Source: Butyrivibrio sp.
GTDB lineage: Bacteria; Bacillota; Clostridia; Lachnospirales; Lachnospiraceae
Assembly: GCF_017940685.1 (NCBI RefSeq)
Contig: NZ_JAGAYD010000115.1
Location: 1-42,463 of the forward strand
Reading direction: 5' to 3'
DNA: 42,463 nt
The notes below the pieces were generated by a model that saw only the letters and a program-made list of their open reading frames with translations, searched no databases and had not been told where the DNA came from. Every line of letters starts with the position of its first letter. The first letter of the stretch is position 1. This document shows, one piece after another, positions 15,474 to 24,091 of this stretch. Position numbers and translations under genes: made by a program.

Positions 15474-16238
15474 TTAAAATTTTCTATCTATAACTTCTGC
15501 TGCAAGAAGTCTATATGCCTCTGCACCTGCTGACTTTGGTTCATACAGGTTAATGGGCATTCCATAACTTGGTGCTTCTGCAAGACGAATATTTCTTGGG
15601 ATGATTGTCTTATATACGTTCTCTTCAATATGTTCTTTTACATTCTCTACTACCTGAAGAGAAAGATTTGTTCTCGAATCAAACATTGTGAAAACTACAC
15701 CTTCCATTTCCAGATCTGGATTAAGTCTGTCCTTCACAAGATTGACTGTGTGAACTAACTGGCTAAGTCCCTCAAGAGCATAATACTCACACTGTATTGG
15801 AACAAGCACTGTATTAGCTGTAGTCATAGCATTGACTGTCAACATACTAAGAGATGGTGGACAGTCAATTATTATAAAATCATAATTATCTTTTACACTG
15901 CTGATTGCATTCTTAAGAATAAATTCCTTGTCATCTGCATCGATAAGTTCTATCTCTACAGCTGCAAGATTTACATTTGATGGAATGATATCTACATTCT
16001 CACATACATCTTTTGTGATCGCTTCATCTGTAGTTATCTCTCCAATGAGCAGTTCATAGATGGTATTTTCAAGTTCGTTTTTATCAAGTCCCAGGCCACT
16101 GGTTGTATTACCCTGTGGATCAGTATCAATAACAAGAACCTTCTTTCCTTTTTCACCAAGAGCTGCTGAAAGATTGATAGAAGTTGTGGTCTTACCTACT
16201 CCACCCTTCTGGTTTGCTATCGCAATTACTCTTCCCAT
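15474..16238 (-). CDS. parA: Chromosome-partitioning ATPase ParA (Soj)
   Basis: Deviant Walker ATPase that binds DNA as an ATP dimer, moves ParB-parS complexes and, in Bacillus, modulates DnaA. 254 residues, the short chromosomal form without an N-terminal HTH. The deviant Walker A, KGGVGKTTTSIN, lies near residues 10-21. Walker A' is VLVIDTDPQGN and Walker B IIIDCPPSL. TGGAGG lies upstream of ATG 16238. It is the first gene of the parA-parB-DUF4446-serS-DUF3881-deoD row. A likely extended -10 promoter and the parS array lie upstream. Confidence 0.97.
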   Translation of the reverse strand: MGRVIAIANQKGGVGKTTTSINLSAALGEKGKKVLVIDTDPQGNTTSGLGLDKNELENTIYELLIGEITTDEAITKDVCENVDIIPSNVNLAAVEIELIDADDKEFILKNAISSVKDNYDFIIIDCPPSLSMLTVNAMTTANTVLVPIQCEYYALEGLSQLVHTVNLVKDRLNPDLEMEGVVFTMFDSRTNLSLQVVENVKEHIEENVYKTIIPRNIRLAEAPSYGMPINLYEPKSAGAEAYRLLAAEVIDRKF

Positions 16239-16270
16239 ATTTCCTCCACTTTACTCAAAACGCTATATTG

Positions 16271-16279
16271 ATTGTATCA
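16271..16279 (-). promoter_or_regulatory. Candidate extended -10 promoter of parA
   Basis: On the minus strand TG-A-TACAAT (16279-16271), an extended -10 element, 33 bases before the parA ATG. No good -35 is visible. A parS site lies about 105 bases further upstream, so ParB spreading could affect it. Confidence 0.4.
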
Positions 16280-16383
16280 CAATTTATAATCTATAGAATA
16301 AAATAACTTATATTTTTACCCTGGTACTAGATATAGGGATTCAAATTTGTTTCACTAAAATATACAATTATAATCTTTAAAAA

Positions 16384-16399
16384 TGTTTCACGTGAAACT
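16384..16399. other. parS site 1 (15 of 16 bases)
   Basis: TGTTTCACGTGAAACT matches the parS consensus TGTTTCACGTGAAACA except at the last base. It is the ParB nucleation site nearest parA. Confidence 0.92.
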
Positions 16400-16421
16400 T
16401 CCACAATATCTTGGGTATAAA

Positions 16422-16437
16422 TGTTTCACGTGAAACA
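16422..16437. other. parS site 2 (perfect)
   Basis: TGTTTCACGTGAAACA, an exact 16-base palindrome identical to the bacterial parS consensus, starting 38 bases from site 1. Confidence 0.96.
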
Positions 16438-16470
16438 ATTATTTGTATAACAAATTGTTCTGAATTTGAA

Positions 16471-16486
16471 TGTTTCACGTGAAACA
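16471..16486. other. parS site 3 (perfect)
   Basis: A second exact TGTTTCACGTGAAACA, starting 49 bases from site 2 and ending 21 bases beyond the rsmG stop. Three sites in 103 bases make a strong ParB loading point about 7 kb from oriC. Confidence 0.96.
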
Positions 16487-16507
16487 AAAAAATCTATAAA
16501 TCAATAT

Positions 16508-17248
16508 TTAGGATAATGGTTGCTTAGATGGTGTACCAGCTTTGCGAGGATATTTTTTAGATGTAGCTTCAACCTTATCAACTATACAGATAGTTCTGCT
16601 TACATCTGAGTCTGGTAAAAGAAATTCTTCTGAAGATACAAGCTTTCCTCCCAGAAGATGAAGTGCACCTTTCGCAGCCTTAAGTTCATCCTGAGCTTTC
16701 TCACTCTTATAAGCGATGAACTTACCACCTACCTTTACATATGGAAGACAATACTCAGATAAGGTAGACATATTTGCTACTGCTCTTGATACTGCAATGT
16801 CAAAACTCTCTCTTAGTGTTCCCTGTTTAGGAGCGCAATGATCTTCCGCCCTACCATGAATTGTCTTAATAGAGCCTTGATCATTTAGTGATAACTCATC
16901 AATAACTTCATTTAAAAAATTCAGCCTCTTGTTAAGTGAATCCAAAAGAATAACATTTAGATTTGGAAATACTATCTTAAGTGGTATACCTGGAAAGCCG
17001 GCTCCTGTTCCAATATCTATAAGAGAATAATCTGATGATGTAAAATCAAAATACTTATAACTGGATATGCTATCTACAAAATGAAGTTTGCATACATCAT
17101 CAAACTCAGTAATTGCTGTAAGGTTCATAACCTGATTCCACTTGATCAGTAGTTCAAAATATTTATCAAACTGCTGAAGCTGTTTATCAGATAGTTCTAT
17201 ACCAAGAGAAGAAAAATCTTTTATCATCTGTTCATATTTAGTTCTCAT
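16508..17248 (-). CDS. rsmG: 16S rRNA (guanine-N7) methyltransferase
   Basis: Methylates N7 of G527 of 16S rRNA using S-adenosylmethionine; its loss gives low-level streptomycin resistance in other bacteria. 246 residues. The SAM-binding motif [15 protein letters not shown] lies at about 76-90. The family markers [19 protein letters not shown] and [22 protein letters not shown] are visible. The basic, proline-containing tail (about 225-246) is somewhat longer than usual. The gene overlaps the end of mnmG by 11 bases, so translation is coupled. AGAGG precedes ATG 17248. The parS array lies just downstream. Confidence 0.97.
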   Translation of the reverse strand: MRTKYEQMIKDFSSLGIELSDKQLQQFDKYFELLIKWNQVMNLTAITEFDDVCKLHFVDSISSYKYFDFTSSDYSLIDIGTGAGFPGIPLKIVFPNLNVILLDSLNKRLNFLNEVIDELSLNDQGSIKTIHGRAEDHCAPKQGTLRESFDIAVSRAVANMSTLSEYCLPYVKVGGKFIAYKSEKAQDELKAAKGALHLLGGKLVSSEEFLLPDSDVSRTICIVDKVEATSKKYPRKAGTPSKQPLS

Positions 17249-19169
17249 TGGATTGTCCTCTTCTTAATGAATCAAGGTAAATAACAAGTACTGTAATATC
17301 TGCAGGATTAACTCCACCTATCCTTGAAGCTTGTCCAATATTTGTTGGTCTGAACTTTTCAAGTTTCTGTCTTGCTTCAAGTCTTAAACTAGATACGTCT
17401 CCATAATCAATATCAGCTGGTATTAATTTCTTTTCAAGCTTTTTAAACTGCTCTACCTGACGGAGCTGTCTATTAATATAGCCTTCATATCTTATAGTAA
17501 TTTCTACCTGCTGCTTAACAGACTCTGGAAGTTCTTCTCTATCAGGATCGATCTCAGCAATATTATCATAGTTAAACTCAGGTCTACAGATAAGTTCTGC
17601 CAAGGATGTAGCAGTCTTAAGTGGAGTTGAATCATTCTTTTCCATGAATGATTGTATGATAGGATTAGCTCCAACCTTAGTATTTTTAAGTCGCTGAACT
17701 TCTTTATCAATAAGTGTCTGCTTATTTAAAAGAGCATCATACTTTTCCTGACTGATAAGTCCTACCTCGTATCCTTTTGCCCTAAGTCTAAGGTCCGCAT
17801 TATCCTGTCTGAGAAGGAGTCTGTATTCAGCACGGGATGTCATCATCCTATAAGGCTCAAGATTTTCTTTTGTTACAAGGTCATCAACCAGAACTCCAAT
17901 ATATCCCTCAGACCTGTCTATTGATAAAGGCTCTTTTCCAAAAATTTCCATGGCAGCATTAACACCAGCATATAATCCTTGAGCTGCTGCTTCTTCATAA
18001 CCACTGCTACCATTAAACTGTCCAGCAGAAAATAGACCATGTATCTTTTTAAGCTCCAAATTAGGATGAAGCTGACCAGGACAAAGGCAGTCATACTCAA
18101 TAGCATAAGCACTCTTTACGATCCTGCAATTTTCAAGACCAGGAACTGTTCGATACATAGCAATCTGAACATCCTCTGGAAGAGATGAACTCATTCCATC
18201 TATGTACATCTCATTTGTAAAGGTACCTTCAGGTTCAACAAATACCTGATGTCTCTCATGATCAGGGAATTTAACAACCTTATCCTCAATAGATGGACAA
18301 TATCTAGGACCAACACCTTCGATAATACCTGCATATATAGGTGATCTATCTATGTTATTTCGTATTATTTCATGTGTCTTTTCGTTAGTATATGTCAGCC
18401 AACATGATACCTGTGGTCTTTGTACATCTTTAGGATCAGTATCAAAAGAAAAAGGAATAACCGGATCATCACCAAACTGCTCGGTCATTTTTGAATAGTC
18501 CAAAGTCTTTCCATCCATTCTTGCTGGTGTTCCAGTTTTAAATCTTCTAAGTTCTATTCCTGCTCTTAGTAGTGATTCTGATAAAAGGTTTGAAGGCTGA
18601 AGTCCATTTGGTCCGCTATAGGTTATTGCTTCTCCTGTTAGACATCTGCTCTTAAGGTAGGTTCCAGTACAAAGGATAACTGCCTTAGCCTCATATATGA
18701 TTCCTGAAAAAATCTTTACGCCAGTGATCCTTCTTTCATATCCCTGACTTTTCAATTTTTCATCAGTGATGTCCTCATATAAAAGTTCAGAAACTTCAGC
18801 CTGCTTTACGGTAAGATGGTCCTGAGCTTCAAGAATTCTTTTCATCTCTTTTGAATATTCCATCTTATCAGCCTGGCAGCGAAGTGAATGTACAGCAGGA
18901 CCTTTGGAAGTATTGAGCATCTTGGACTGCAAAAAAGTCTTATCTATTACTTTTCCCATCTCTCCGCCAAGAGCATCGATTTCCCTTACCAGATGTCCCT
19001 TTGATGATCCACCGATATGTGGATTACAAGGCATAAAAGCAATGTTGTCAGCACTCATTGTAAATATATAAGTATCCAGACCAAGTCTGCTACATGCAAG
19101 AGCAGCTTCGCAACCAGCATGTCCAGCACCAACAATTGCTACATCAATTTTTTCTCTAACTTCAACCAT
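17238..19169 (-). CDS. mnmG: tRNA uridine-5-carboxymethylaminomethyl modification enzyme MnmG (GidA)
   Basis: FAD/NADH-dependent partner of MnmE that installs the (carboxymethyl)aminomethyl group on wobble U34 of several tRNAs. 643 residues, normal length. The FAD dinucleotide motif GAGHAG is at 14-19, followed by [23 protein letters not shown] and the catalytic-cysteine region [14 protein letters not shown]. The second signature [21 protein letters not shown] and the helical C-terminal MnmE-binding domain are present. The start is three bases after the mnmE stop with no obvious ribosome-binding site, which points to translational coupling with mnmE. Confidence 0.98.
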   Translation of the reverse strand: MVEVREKIDVAIVGAGHAGCEAALACSRLGLDTYIFTMSADNIAFMPCNPHIGGSSKGHLVREIDALGGEMGKVIDKTFLQSKMLNTSKGPAVHSLRCQADKMEYSKEMKRILEAQDHLTVKQAEVSELLYEDITDEKLKSQGYERRITGVKIFSGIIYEAKAVILCTGTYLKSRCLTGEAITYSGPNGLQPSNLLSESLLRAGIELRRFKTGTPARMDGKTLDYSKMTEQFGDDPVIPFSFDTDPKDVQRPQVSCWLTYTNEKTHEIIRNNIDRSPIYAGIIEGVGPRYCPSIEDKVVKFPDHERHQVFVEPEGTFTNEMYIDGMSSSLPEDVQIAMYRTVPGLENCRIVKSAYAIEYDCLCPGQLHPNLELKKIHGLFSAGQFNGSSGYEEAAAQGLYAGVNAAMEIFGKEPLSIDRSEGYIGVLVDDLVTKENLEPYRMMTSRAEYRLLLRQDNADLRLRAKGYEVGLISQEKYDALLNKQTLIDKEVQRLKNTKVGANPIIQSFMEKNDSTPLKTATSLAELICRPEFNYDNIAEIDPDREELPESVKQQVEITIRYEGYINRQLRQVEQFKKLEKKLIPADIDYGDVSSLRLEARQKLEKFRPTNIGQASRIGGVNPADITVLVIYLDSLRRGQSNEN

Positions 19170-19172
19170 AAA

Positions 19173-20594
19173 TCATTTACCCATACAGAACTTTGAAAAA
19201 ATCTCTTCGACCAGATCATCTCCTACTTCCTGACCGATGATCTCTCCGAGAGAAGAATATGCATTGCTAAGATCAATAGTATAAAAATCTTCCGAAAGAT
19301 CTTTTTCAATACTATCAACTACAAGTTTTAAACTATCAAGTGCTTCTTCAAATAATTTCTTGTGACGAAGGTTTGTAATATAGGTTTCCTGCTTGGGCGC
19401 AAGCTCTCCATTAAAGAAAATGTCAGTAATGGCGTGCTTTAGCTCATCCAAACCCTCTCTATTCAATAAAGAAGTTGTGATGATAGGAAAATCTATGCTA
19501 TTACAATCTGAAAACAGCATAGGAAGGATATCTTTTGATATTTTAATATCTGGTGTCAGATCATTTTTATTTAAAATAACAATAGTCTTCTTGCCTTCGC
19601 ATAGTTTAAAGATATCTTTGTCGATTTCTTCAACATCAGATGTAGAGTCCAGAACATAGAGACAAAGATCAGCTTCAGCAATTTTTTCTTTTGCTCTGTC
19701 TACACCAATCTTCTCAATAAGATCTTCTGTCTCTCTTATTCCAGCAGTATCTATTAGATTAAGAACAATATCATCAAGACGAACTGTTTCTTCAATTACA
19801 TCTCTGGTTGTTCCAGCAATGTCTGTAACAATTGCCCTGTCACTTCCAGAGAGCGCATTTAATAAAGATGACTTACCAGCATTAGGCTTTCCGATAATAA
19901 CAGTTTTTATACCATCTTTTCTTATGATGCCTTCATCTGCTGAACTAAGAAGCTTTGATATTTTATCTATCATTGGAAGGATCTTACTTTTCAGCTCAGA
20001 AGAAAAACCAGTAAGATCATAGTTTTCCGGATCATCCAGAGCTGATTCGATATACGCCATCTCATATAAGATTTCTTTTCTTAGAGAAACGACCTCATCA
20101 TATATGTTTCCTGAAAGCTGTGCTCTTGAACTTTCAAGTGCAAAAGAGCTCTGAGCTTCGATGATGTCCATGACAGCTTCAGCTTTTGTCAAATCAATCC
20201 TGCCATTTAAAAAAGCTCTCTTAGTAAACTCTCCTGGTTCAGCAAGTCTGCAACCATTTTTTAAAAGAAGAGATAAGACTTCATTCATTACCAGCATTCC
20301 GCCGTGGGAATTGATCTCAATCACATCTTCACAGGTATATGAGTGAGGAGCTTTCATAAAAGAGATCATAACTTCATCAACAATCCTGTCACCATCAACT
20401 ATATATCCATATCTTATGGTGTTTGGTTCGTGACTTGTTAAATCTCTTTCCTTCTTTCCGGAAATATAGAGTTTGTCACAAATTGAAACTGCTTCCTTAC
20501 CACTTACTCTGATGATACCAATACCAGCATCAGTCATGGCAGTTGCGATAGCACATATTGTGTCATCATTAAAACTTCTAAGTACGTTACCCAT
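19173..20594 (-). CDS. mnmE: tRNA modification GTPase MnmE (TrmE)
   Basis: Potassium-activated GTPase that, as a dimer with MnmG, modifies wobble U34 of tRNAs. 473 residues. The N-terminal formyl-folate domain (DDTICAIATAMTDAGIGIIRVSG) is followed by a helical domain, then the G domain: G1 GKPNAGKS at 235-242, GTTRD in switch I, DTAG, and NKND. The C-terminal motif is FCMGK in place of the usual FCIGK, with the catalytic Cys kept. The ribosome-binding site is weak (AGGT). A terminator hairpin lies 21 bases upstream, so expression probably depends on read-through from jag or is attenuated. Confidence 0.97.
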   Translation of the reverse strand: MGNVLRSFNDDTICAIATAMTDAGIGIIRVSGKEAVSICDKLYISGKKERDLTSHEPNTIRYGYIVDGDRIVDEVMISFMKAPHSYTCEDVIEINSHGGMLVMNEVLSLLLKNGCRLAEPGEFTKRAFLNGRIDLTKAEAVMDIIEAQSSFALESSRAQLSGNIYDEVVSLRKEILYEMAYIESALDDPENYDLTGFSSELKSKILPMIDKISKLLSSADEGIIRKDGIKTVIIGKPNAGKSSLLNALSGSDRAIVTDIAGTTRDVIEETVRLDDIVLNLIDTAGIRETEDLIEKIGVDRAKEKIAEADLCLYVLDSTSDVEEIDKDIFKLCEGKKTIVILNKNDLTPDIKISKDILPMLFSDCNSIDFPIITTSLLNREGLDELKHAITDIFFNGELAPKQETYITNLRHKKLFEEALDSLKLVVDSIEKDLSEDFYTIDLSNAYSSLGEIIGQEVGDDLVEEIFSKFCMGK

Positions 20595-20614
20595 AGTATT
20601 TTTACCTAAACAAA

Positions 20615-20640
20615 ACCCCTCAAGACAAATCTCGAGGGGT
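20615..20640 (-). terminator. Terminator/attenuator between jag and mnmE
   Basis: On the minus strand ACCCCTCGAGA pairs with TCTTGAGGGGT (11 bp, one G-T pair) around a TTTG loop, followed by TTTTGTTTAGG. The T-tract is interrupted, which suggests partial termination. It lies 12 bases after the jag stop and 21 bases before the mnmE ATG, leaving little room for a new promoter. Confidence 0.75.
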
Positions 20641-20652
20641 ATCTAGTTAAGA

Positions 20653-21408
20653 TTATTTCTTTAAAGTAACAACTACTCTTCTGAAAGGCTCATCACCTTC
20701 ACTGTGAGTTGTAACATATCTGTCGTTCTGAAGAGCTGAGTGAATGATCCTTCTCTCATAAGGATTCATTGGCTCAAGAGCAACTGACTGTCTTGTCTTC
20801 TTAACCTTAATTGAAATATTCTTAGCAAGGTTCTCAAGAGTAGCTTTTCTTCTTTCACGATAATTCTCTGTATCAACTTTTACGTGGATATAATCCTGAA
20901 CATCTCTGTTGACTACCAGTGAAATGAGATACTGAAGTGAATCAAGAGTCTGTCCTCTCTTTCCGATAAGGACACCCATCTCTGCTCCGCTAAGTTCAAC
21001 ATCGAGAATGTTCTCAGAAGCATTGAACTTGGTATCTACCTTTACTTCCATCTTCATGGCATCGAAGACTTCTTTTAAGAAAGCGTTTGCTTTTGCGATA
21101 AGTTCATCGCCATTTACATCTGACTTCTTAACTTCTTCTTTCTTATCTTCCTTAACTACTTCTTTTGTTTCTTTCTTAACTTCGCTCTTTACTTCCTTAG
21201 GTGCTGGAACTTCTTCCTGTACAGGTTCAGCATTTTCTTCCTTGATCCTAGCCTTGATCACAGCAGGCTTACTTGCAATTCCTAAGAATCCTGAAGAACC
21301 ATTTGAGATAACTTCATAATCAAGTCTGTCGCTTGTTACCATAAGTGTTTCACAAGCTTCAGTTATAGCATCATCCACATTTTTTGCGGAAAATTCCTGG
21401 TATTCCAT
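20653..21408 (-). CDS. jag: Jag/KhpB, KH and R3H domain RNA-binding protein
   Basis: Cytoplasmic RNA-binding protein, often made with YidC and, as KhpB, linked with KhpA to control of cell elongation in streptococci. 251 residues. The Jag_N domain (MEYQEFSAKNVDDAITEACETL) covers about 1-55. A highly charged Lys/Glu/Val linker spans 57-97. A KH domain with GKRG at 149-152 follows, and an R3H domain at about 185-248 (RRKATLENLAKNI, MNPYERRIIHSAL). It lies between yidC and a terminator hairpin on the same strand. Confidence 0.95.
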   Translation of the reverse strand: MEYQEFSAKNVDDAITEACETLMVTSDRLDYEVISNGSSGFLGIASKPAVIKARIKEENAEPVQEEVPAPKEVKSEVKKETKEVVKEDKKEEVKKSDVNGDELIAKANAFLKEVFDAMKMEVKVDTKFNASENILDVELSGAEMGVLIGKRGQTLDSLQYLISLVVNRDVQDYIHVKVDTENYRERRKATLENLAKNISIKVKKTRQSVALEPMNPYERRIIHSALQNDRYVTTHSEGDEPFRRVVVTLKK

Positions 21409-21430
21409 ATTTCCTCCTCACAAAGGTTAC

Positions 21431-22741
21431 TTATTTTGTATTTTGTTCGTTAAACTCTTTTACCATGTTTGCTTTTGCTAAAAGAGAATCTTTTCTGATG
21501 TTCTTGTTTGCGTAAACATCCTGTGCTTTCTTAAGCTGTTTTTCTTTCTCAGCTTCGCTTATAGAAGAATTCTTAACAGTATTAAGATCACCACTTCTTG
21601 TTGAAAGATTAGCATAAAGGTTCATCTGCTTGGTAGACTTCTGTTTTTCAAGCTTCTCTTTATACTTAGCTGTGTTCTTGGCAATCTCAGCGTCGATGTC
21701 GATCTTATCAATATGTCTGTTGATAACAATCTGCTGTATTGATCTTACTACAGCACCTGCAATCCAGTAGATACCCATACCTGCAGGAAGACTTAAACAG
21801 AAAACTGCTGACATGATAGGCATCATGAGGTTCATTGTCTTCATTGACTGCTGCATCTGAGCTGTTGGATCATTAGGATCAACCTTGCCATTATCGTTTG
21901 CAGCCTGTGGCATGAGCTTTACATTGATCCACTGTGTAAGAGCTGCAAGCAAAGGAACAATAACTCCTCCGATAAGAAGAAGGAAATTCTTGTCAGCAAA
22001 TGCAGTCTTCATTGTATACATAGGTGTATCACCAATGTTAAGACCAAGGAAATTGTTAAATCTAAGAAGTGCTGTGTGTGTGTTCTCAATTGATGCTGTC
22101 AGTGAAGGGAACTGAGCTGTTAAGCTGCTCCAATCTGCAGATGAAGCCTTGTTGAGAACATCAATAAATGTGTTCTTGATGTAAGTAGTATCACCAGCAG
22201 TAAAAGCTGCATCTGTGAACTGCTTTTTAAACTGACTGGCACTTGAAAGATTCTGCAAAAATTCTGCAGCTCCGCTTGTACCCATAAGATCCTCTACAAG
22301 TGGAGAAAAAGAATCTCTTACAATATTAACATAAGCAGGAATTGAATAGATAACACGGTAAAGAGCAAAGAGGATGGGCATCTGAATGAGAAGCTGAAGA
22401 CAGCTACCAGTCTGAGATACACCATATTTAGCATAGACCTCTTTTGTTTCCTGCTGCATAGCAAGCATGGAGTCGTTATCTTTCTTTCCCTTATACTTGT
22501 CCTGAATAGCTTTAAGTTCAGGACTCATCTTGCTCTGAAGCTTAGAAAACTTCTGCTGCTTGTATGTCAAAGGCAACAGACATAAATAAATTACAATAGT
22601 GAAAATGATGATAGCAAGACCAATGTTTGGAATACCGATAGCATTTAAAACATTGAAAATGCCATTCATAAGATGACCGAGCAGCCAGGCTACTGGTCCA
22701 ACAATTCTACCCTGATACTGGGTAAGTAAAACTCCCGTCAA
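21431..22741 (-). CDS. yidC: Membrane protein insertase YidC (Oxa1/SpoIIIJ family)
   Basis: Inserts and folds membrane proteins, alone or with Sec. 436 residues from a TTG start at 22741, fixed by AGGAGG six bases upstream. Unlike the Bacillus SpoIIIJ type there is no lipobox; the first residues MTGVLLTQYQG lead directly to a hydrophobic segment. The core has helices at about 30-60 (NIGLAIIIFTIVIYLCLLPL), a long region of Ser/Thr/Ala at about 150-210, and three later helices ending at LSLPAGMGIYWIAGAVVRSIQQ. A long Lys-rich tail (345-436) may contact the ribosome. It lies between yidD and jag. Confidence 0.95.
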   Translation of the reverse strand: MTGVLLTQYQGRIVGPVAWLLGHLMNGIFNVLNAIGIPNIGLAIIIFTIVIYLCLLPLTYKQQKFSKLQSKMSPELKAIQDKYKGKKDNDSMLAMQQETKEVYAKYGVSQTGSCLQLLIQMPILFALYRVIYSIPAYVNIVRDSFSPLVEDLMGTSGAAEFLQNLSSASQFKKQFTDAAFTAGDTTYIKNTFIDVLNKASSADWSSLTAQFPSLTASIENTHTALLRFNNFLGLNIGDTPMYTMKTAFADKNFLLLIGGVIVPLLAALTQWINVKLMPQAANDNGKVDPNDPTAQMQQSMKTMNLMMPIMSAVFCLSLPAGMGIYWIAGAVVRSIQQIVINRHIDKIDIDAEIAKNTAKYKEKLEKQKSTKQMNLYANLSTRSGDLNTVKNSSISEAEKEKQLKKAQDVYANKNIRKDSLLAKANMVKEFNEQNTK

Positions 22742-22779
22742 AATATACCTCCTCGAATCAGATACTAATTACCCGAAAT

Positions 22780-22989
22780 TTATGGGACCGGATCATAACC
22801 ACCACTTGAAAATGGATTACACCTAAGTATCCTCCATGCAGCAAGTAGTCCCCCTTTAATGGCTCCATACTTTTCTATTGCTTCCAGTCCATACTCAGAA
22901 CAAGTTGGTATGTATGGACACTTTGTTCTCTTTAATGGAGAAATGTACTTCCTATAAAGCTTGATCAAAAAAATTAAGATATGTTTCAT
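22780..22989 (-). CDS. yidD: Membrane protein insertion efficiency factor YidD
   Basis: Small amphipathic protein at the inner membrane that helps insertion of YidC and Sec clients. 69 residues from ATG 22989, which is one base after the rnpA stop. An ATG five codons earlier lies inside rnpA and is a possible alternative. The family pattern is clear: [32 protein letters not shown], then [23 protein letters not shown], with the conserved cysteines kept. It is between rnpA and yidC, its usual place. Confidence 0.95.
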   Translation of the reverse strand: MKHILIFLIKLYRKYISPLKRTKCPYIPTCSEYGLEAIEKYGAIKGGLLAAWRILRCNPFSSGGYDPVP

Positions 22990-22990
22990 C

Positions 22991-23338
22991 TTAAACACCG
23001 CCATTTTTTCTTATGCGGGCCTTCCCTGCCAGGCTAAGTAGAGACTCCTCAATATCAAAATATGTGGCGTCCTGCGCACAGGCTCTGGCAACGACTACTA
23101 TGTCCAAACCACTATTGAACATATCTTCATGTAGTCGGTACGATTCTCGAACAAGTCTTGCAAATCTGTGCCTTACAACACTGTTCCCAACTTTTTTACT
23201 ACATGAAATCCCCAGCTTGTTACAAGAAGTCCCATTTTCCCACACATACATTACAATAAACTTATTGGCAAAGCTTTTACCCTTCTCATAACAGTTACGG
23301 AAATCATTTGTCTTTTTCATTGAATCTGAAAAAAGCAT
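22991..23338 (-). CDS. rnpA: Ribonuclease P protein component
   Basis: Protein subunit of RNase P, which with the RNA subunit trims the 5' leaders of tRNAs. 115 residues from ATG 23338, which has AAGGATG upstream; the frame stays open to 23500 but that part overlaps rpmH and its terminator and is not family-like. The beginning [27 protein letters not shown] is typical. The basic signature reads [18 protein letters not shown]. The central RNR motif of most RnpA proteins is RHR here. The gene lies between rpmH and yidD. Confidence 0.95.
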   Translation of the reverse strand: MLFSDSMKKTNDFRNCYEKGKSFANKFIVMYVWENGTSCNKLGISCSKKVGNSVVRHRFARLVRESYRLHEDMFNSGLDIVVVARACAQDATYFDIEESLLSLAGKARIRKNGGV

Positions 23339-23383
23339 CGTATCATCCTTTATATATAAGGAATAAAAATTATCAAGATGAAA

Positions 23384-23407
23384 AAAGGTCACATATCTGT
23401 GACCTTT
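23384..23407 (-). terminator. Terminator directly after rpmH
   Basis: Arms 23384-23393 and 23398-23407 pair over 10 bp around a 4-base loop; on the minus strand the stem ends in a run of six T. It begins five bases beyond the rpmH stop and should let L34 mRNA be made in excess over rnpA and the genes after it. Confidence 0.8.
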
Positions 23408-23411
23408 AAAA

Positions 23412-23546
23412 TCATGCTGATAATCTCTTTCTTCCCTTAGCTCTTCTAGCAGCAAGAACCTTTCTGCCACCCTTAGTAGCCATTCTAGCTCTGAAACCAT
23501 GAACTCTGGCTCTCTGAAGCTTATGAGGCTGGAATGTCATCTTCAT
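23412..23546 (-). CDS. rpmH: 50S ribosomal protein L34
   Basis: Ribosomal large-subunit protein of 44 residues. It reads [18 protein letters not shown], then [20 protein letters not shown] and RKRLSA. AAGGAGG lies nine bases before ATG 23546; the ATG at 23540 is a possible alternative. It is the first gene of the block leading to rnpA, yidD and yidC. A very good promoter is about 115 bases upstream and a terminator follows at once. Confidence 0.97.
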   Translation of the reverse strand: MKMTFQPHKLQRARVHGFRARMATKGGRKVLAARRAKGRKRLSA

Positions 23547-23640
23547 ATTAAAACACCTCCTTCTTGAACAGACTAACCTTCTATTAAAAGGTCCATTAAA
23601 TGAGATAATGATCTCAAAATTGTCAATTGATTACATCCTG

Positions 23641-24012
23641 TGTGGAAAAAATCTTTATCATTATAATAGATAAAAAGGGCTTGGTCAAGCCATTAATCCA
23701 AGGTTTTTAAATGAAAAAATAATTTATATTTTTTTGAAAAAATAATAACCCACATATAGTAGAGTAAAAAATTATCCACACCAAAATGTTGATTTTGTGG
23801 ATAACTTGTGAATAATTATTTTTCATTAAAAGATATCCACATTTTTTCTGGATTTTGTGGAAAAAGCTGTACATAAAATGGACTTATTTTTTAAAAAATC
23901 CAGTATTTAAGCCATTTGTCATGGTAGATATTTAATGGTGGAAAATAAGTGGTTTTTCCACAACCATAATTATAAATCATTTTTCCACTGATTTTTAAAA
24001 AAGTTATCCACA
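23641..24012. other. oriC part 1: DnaA-box cluster and AT-rich DNA upstream of dnaA
   Basis: The 545-base space between rpmH and dnaA holds exact DnaA boxes TTATCCACA at 23772-23780 (+), 23796-23804 (-) and 24004-24012 (+). One-mismatch copies are at 23833-23841 (ATATCCACA), 23856-23864 (TGTGGAAAA), 23954-23962 (TTTTCCACA) and 23641-23649. AT-rich stretches at 23700-23760 and a perfect palindrome ATTTTTTAAAAAAT (23886-23899) could help unwinding. Together with dnaA and dnaN this is the chromosomal origin. The 24004 box is just upstream of the dnaA -35, so DnaA autoregulation is likely. Confidence 0.88.
23660..23688 (-). promoter_or_regulatory. Strong sigma-A promoter of rpmH
   Basis: On the minus strand TTGACC (23683-23688), exactly 17 bases, then a perfect TATAAT (23660-23665). 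A leader of roughly 105 bases follows, with a DnaA-box-like TGTGGAAAA (23641-23649) and an inverted repeat TGAGAT/ATCTCA (23601-23616). Confidence 0.85.
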
Positions 24013-24024
24013 ATTTCAGTCTGT

Positions 24025-24053
24025 TTGATATTTAAGGGCTTTTAATATAAAAT
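24025..24053 (+). promoter_or_regulatory. dnaA promoter
   Basis: TTGATA (24025-24030), a 17-base spacer and TAAAAT (24048-24053), each 5 of 6 to consensus. A perfect DnaA box ends 12 bases upstream. The start should be near 24060, 32 bases before ATG 24092. Confidence 0.65.
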
Positions 24054-24091
24054 AGAAAAAGTCTAAATTTATGCTTTGTTGGGGTTTTTTT

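Noticed and set aside
23339-23500. N-terminal extension of rnpA by 54 codons
   Set aside because: The extension overlaps rpmH and its terminator and shows no RnpA similarity; the ATG at 23338 has a ribosome-binding site and a family-typical beginning.
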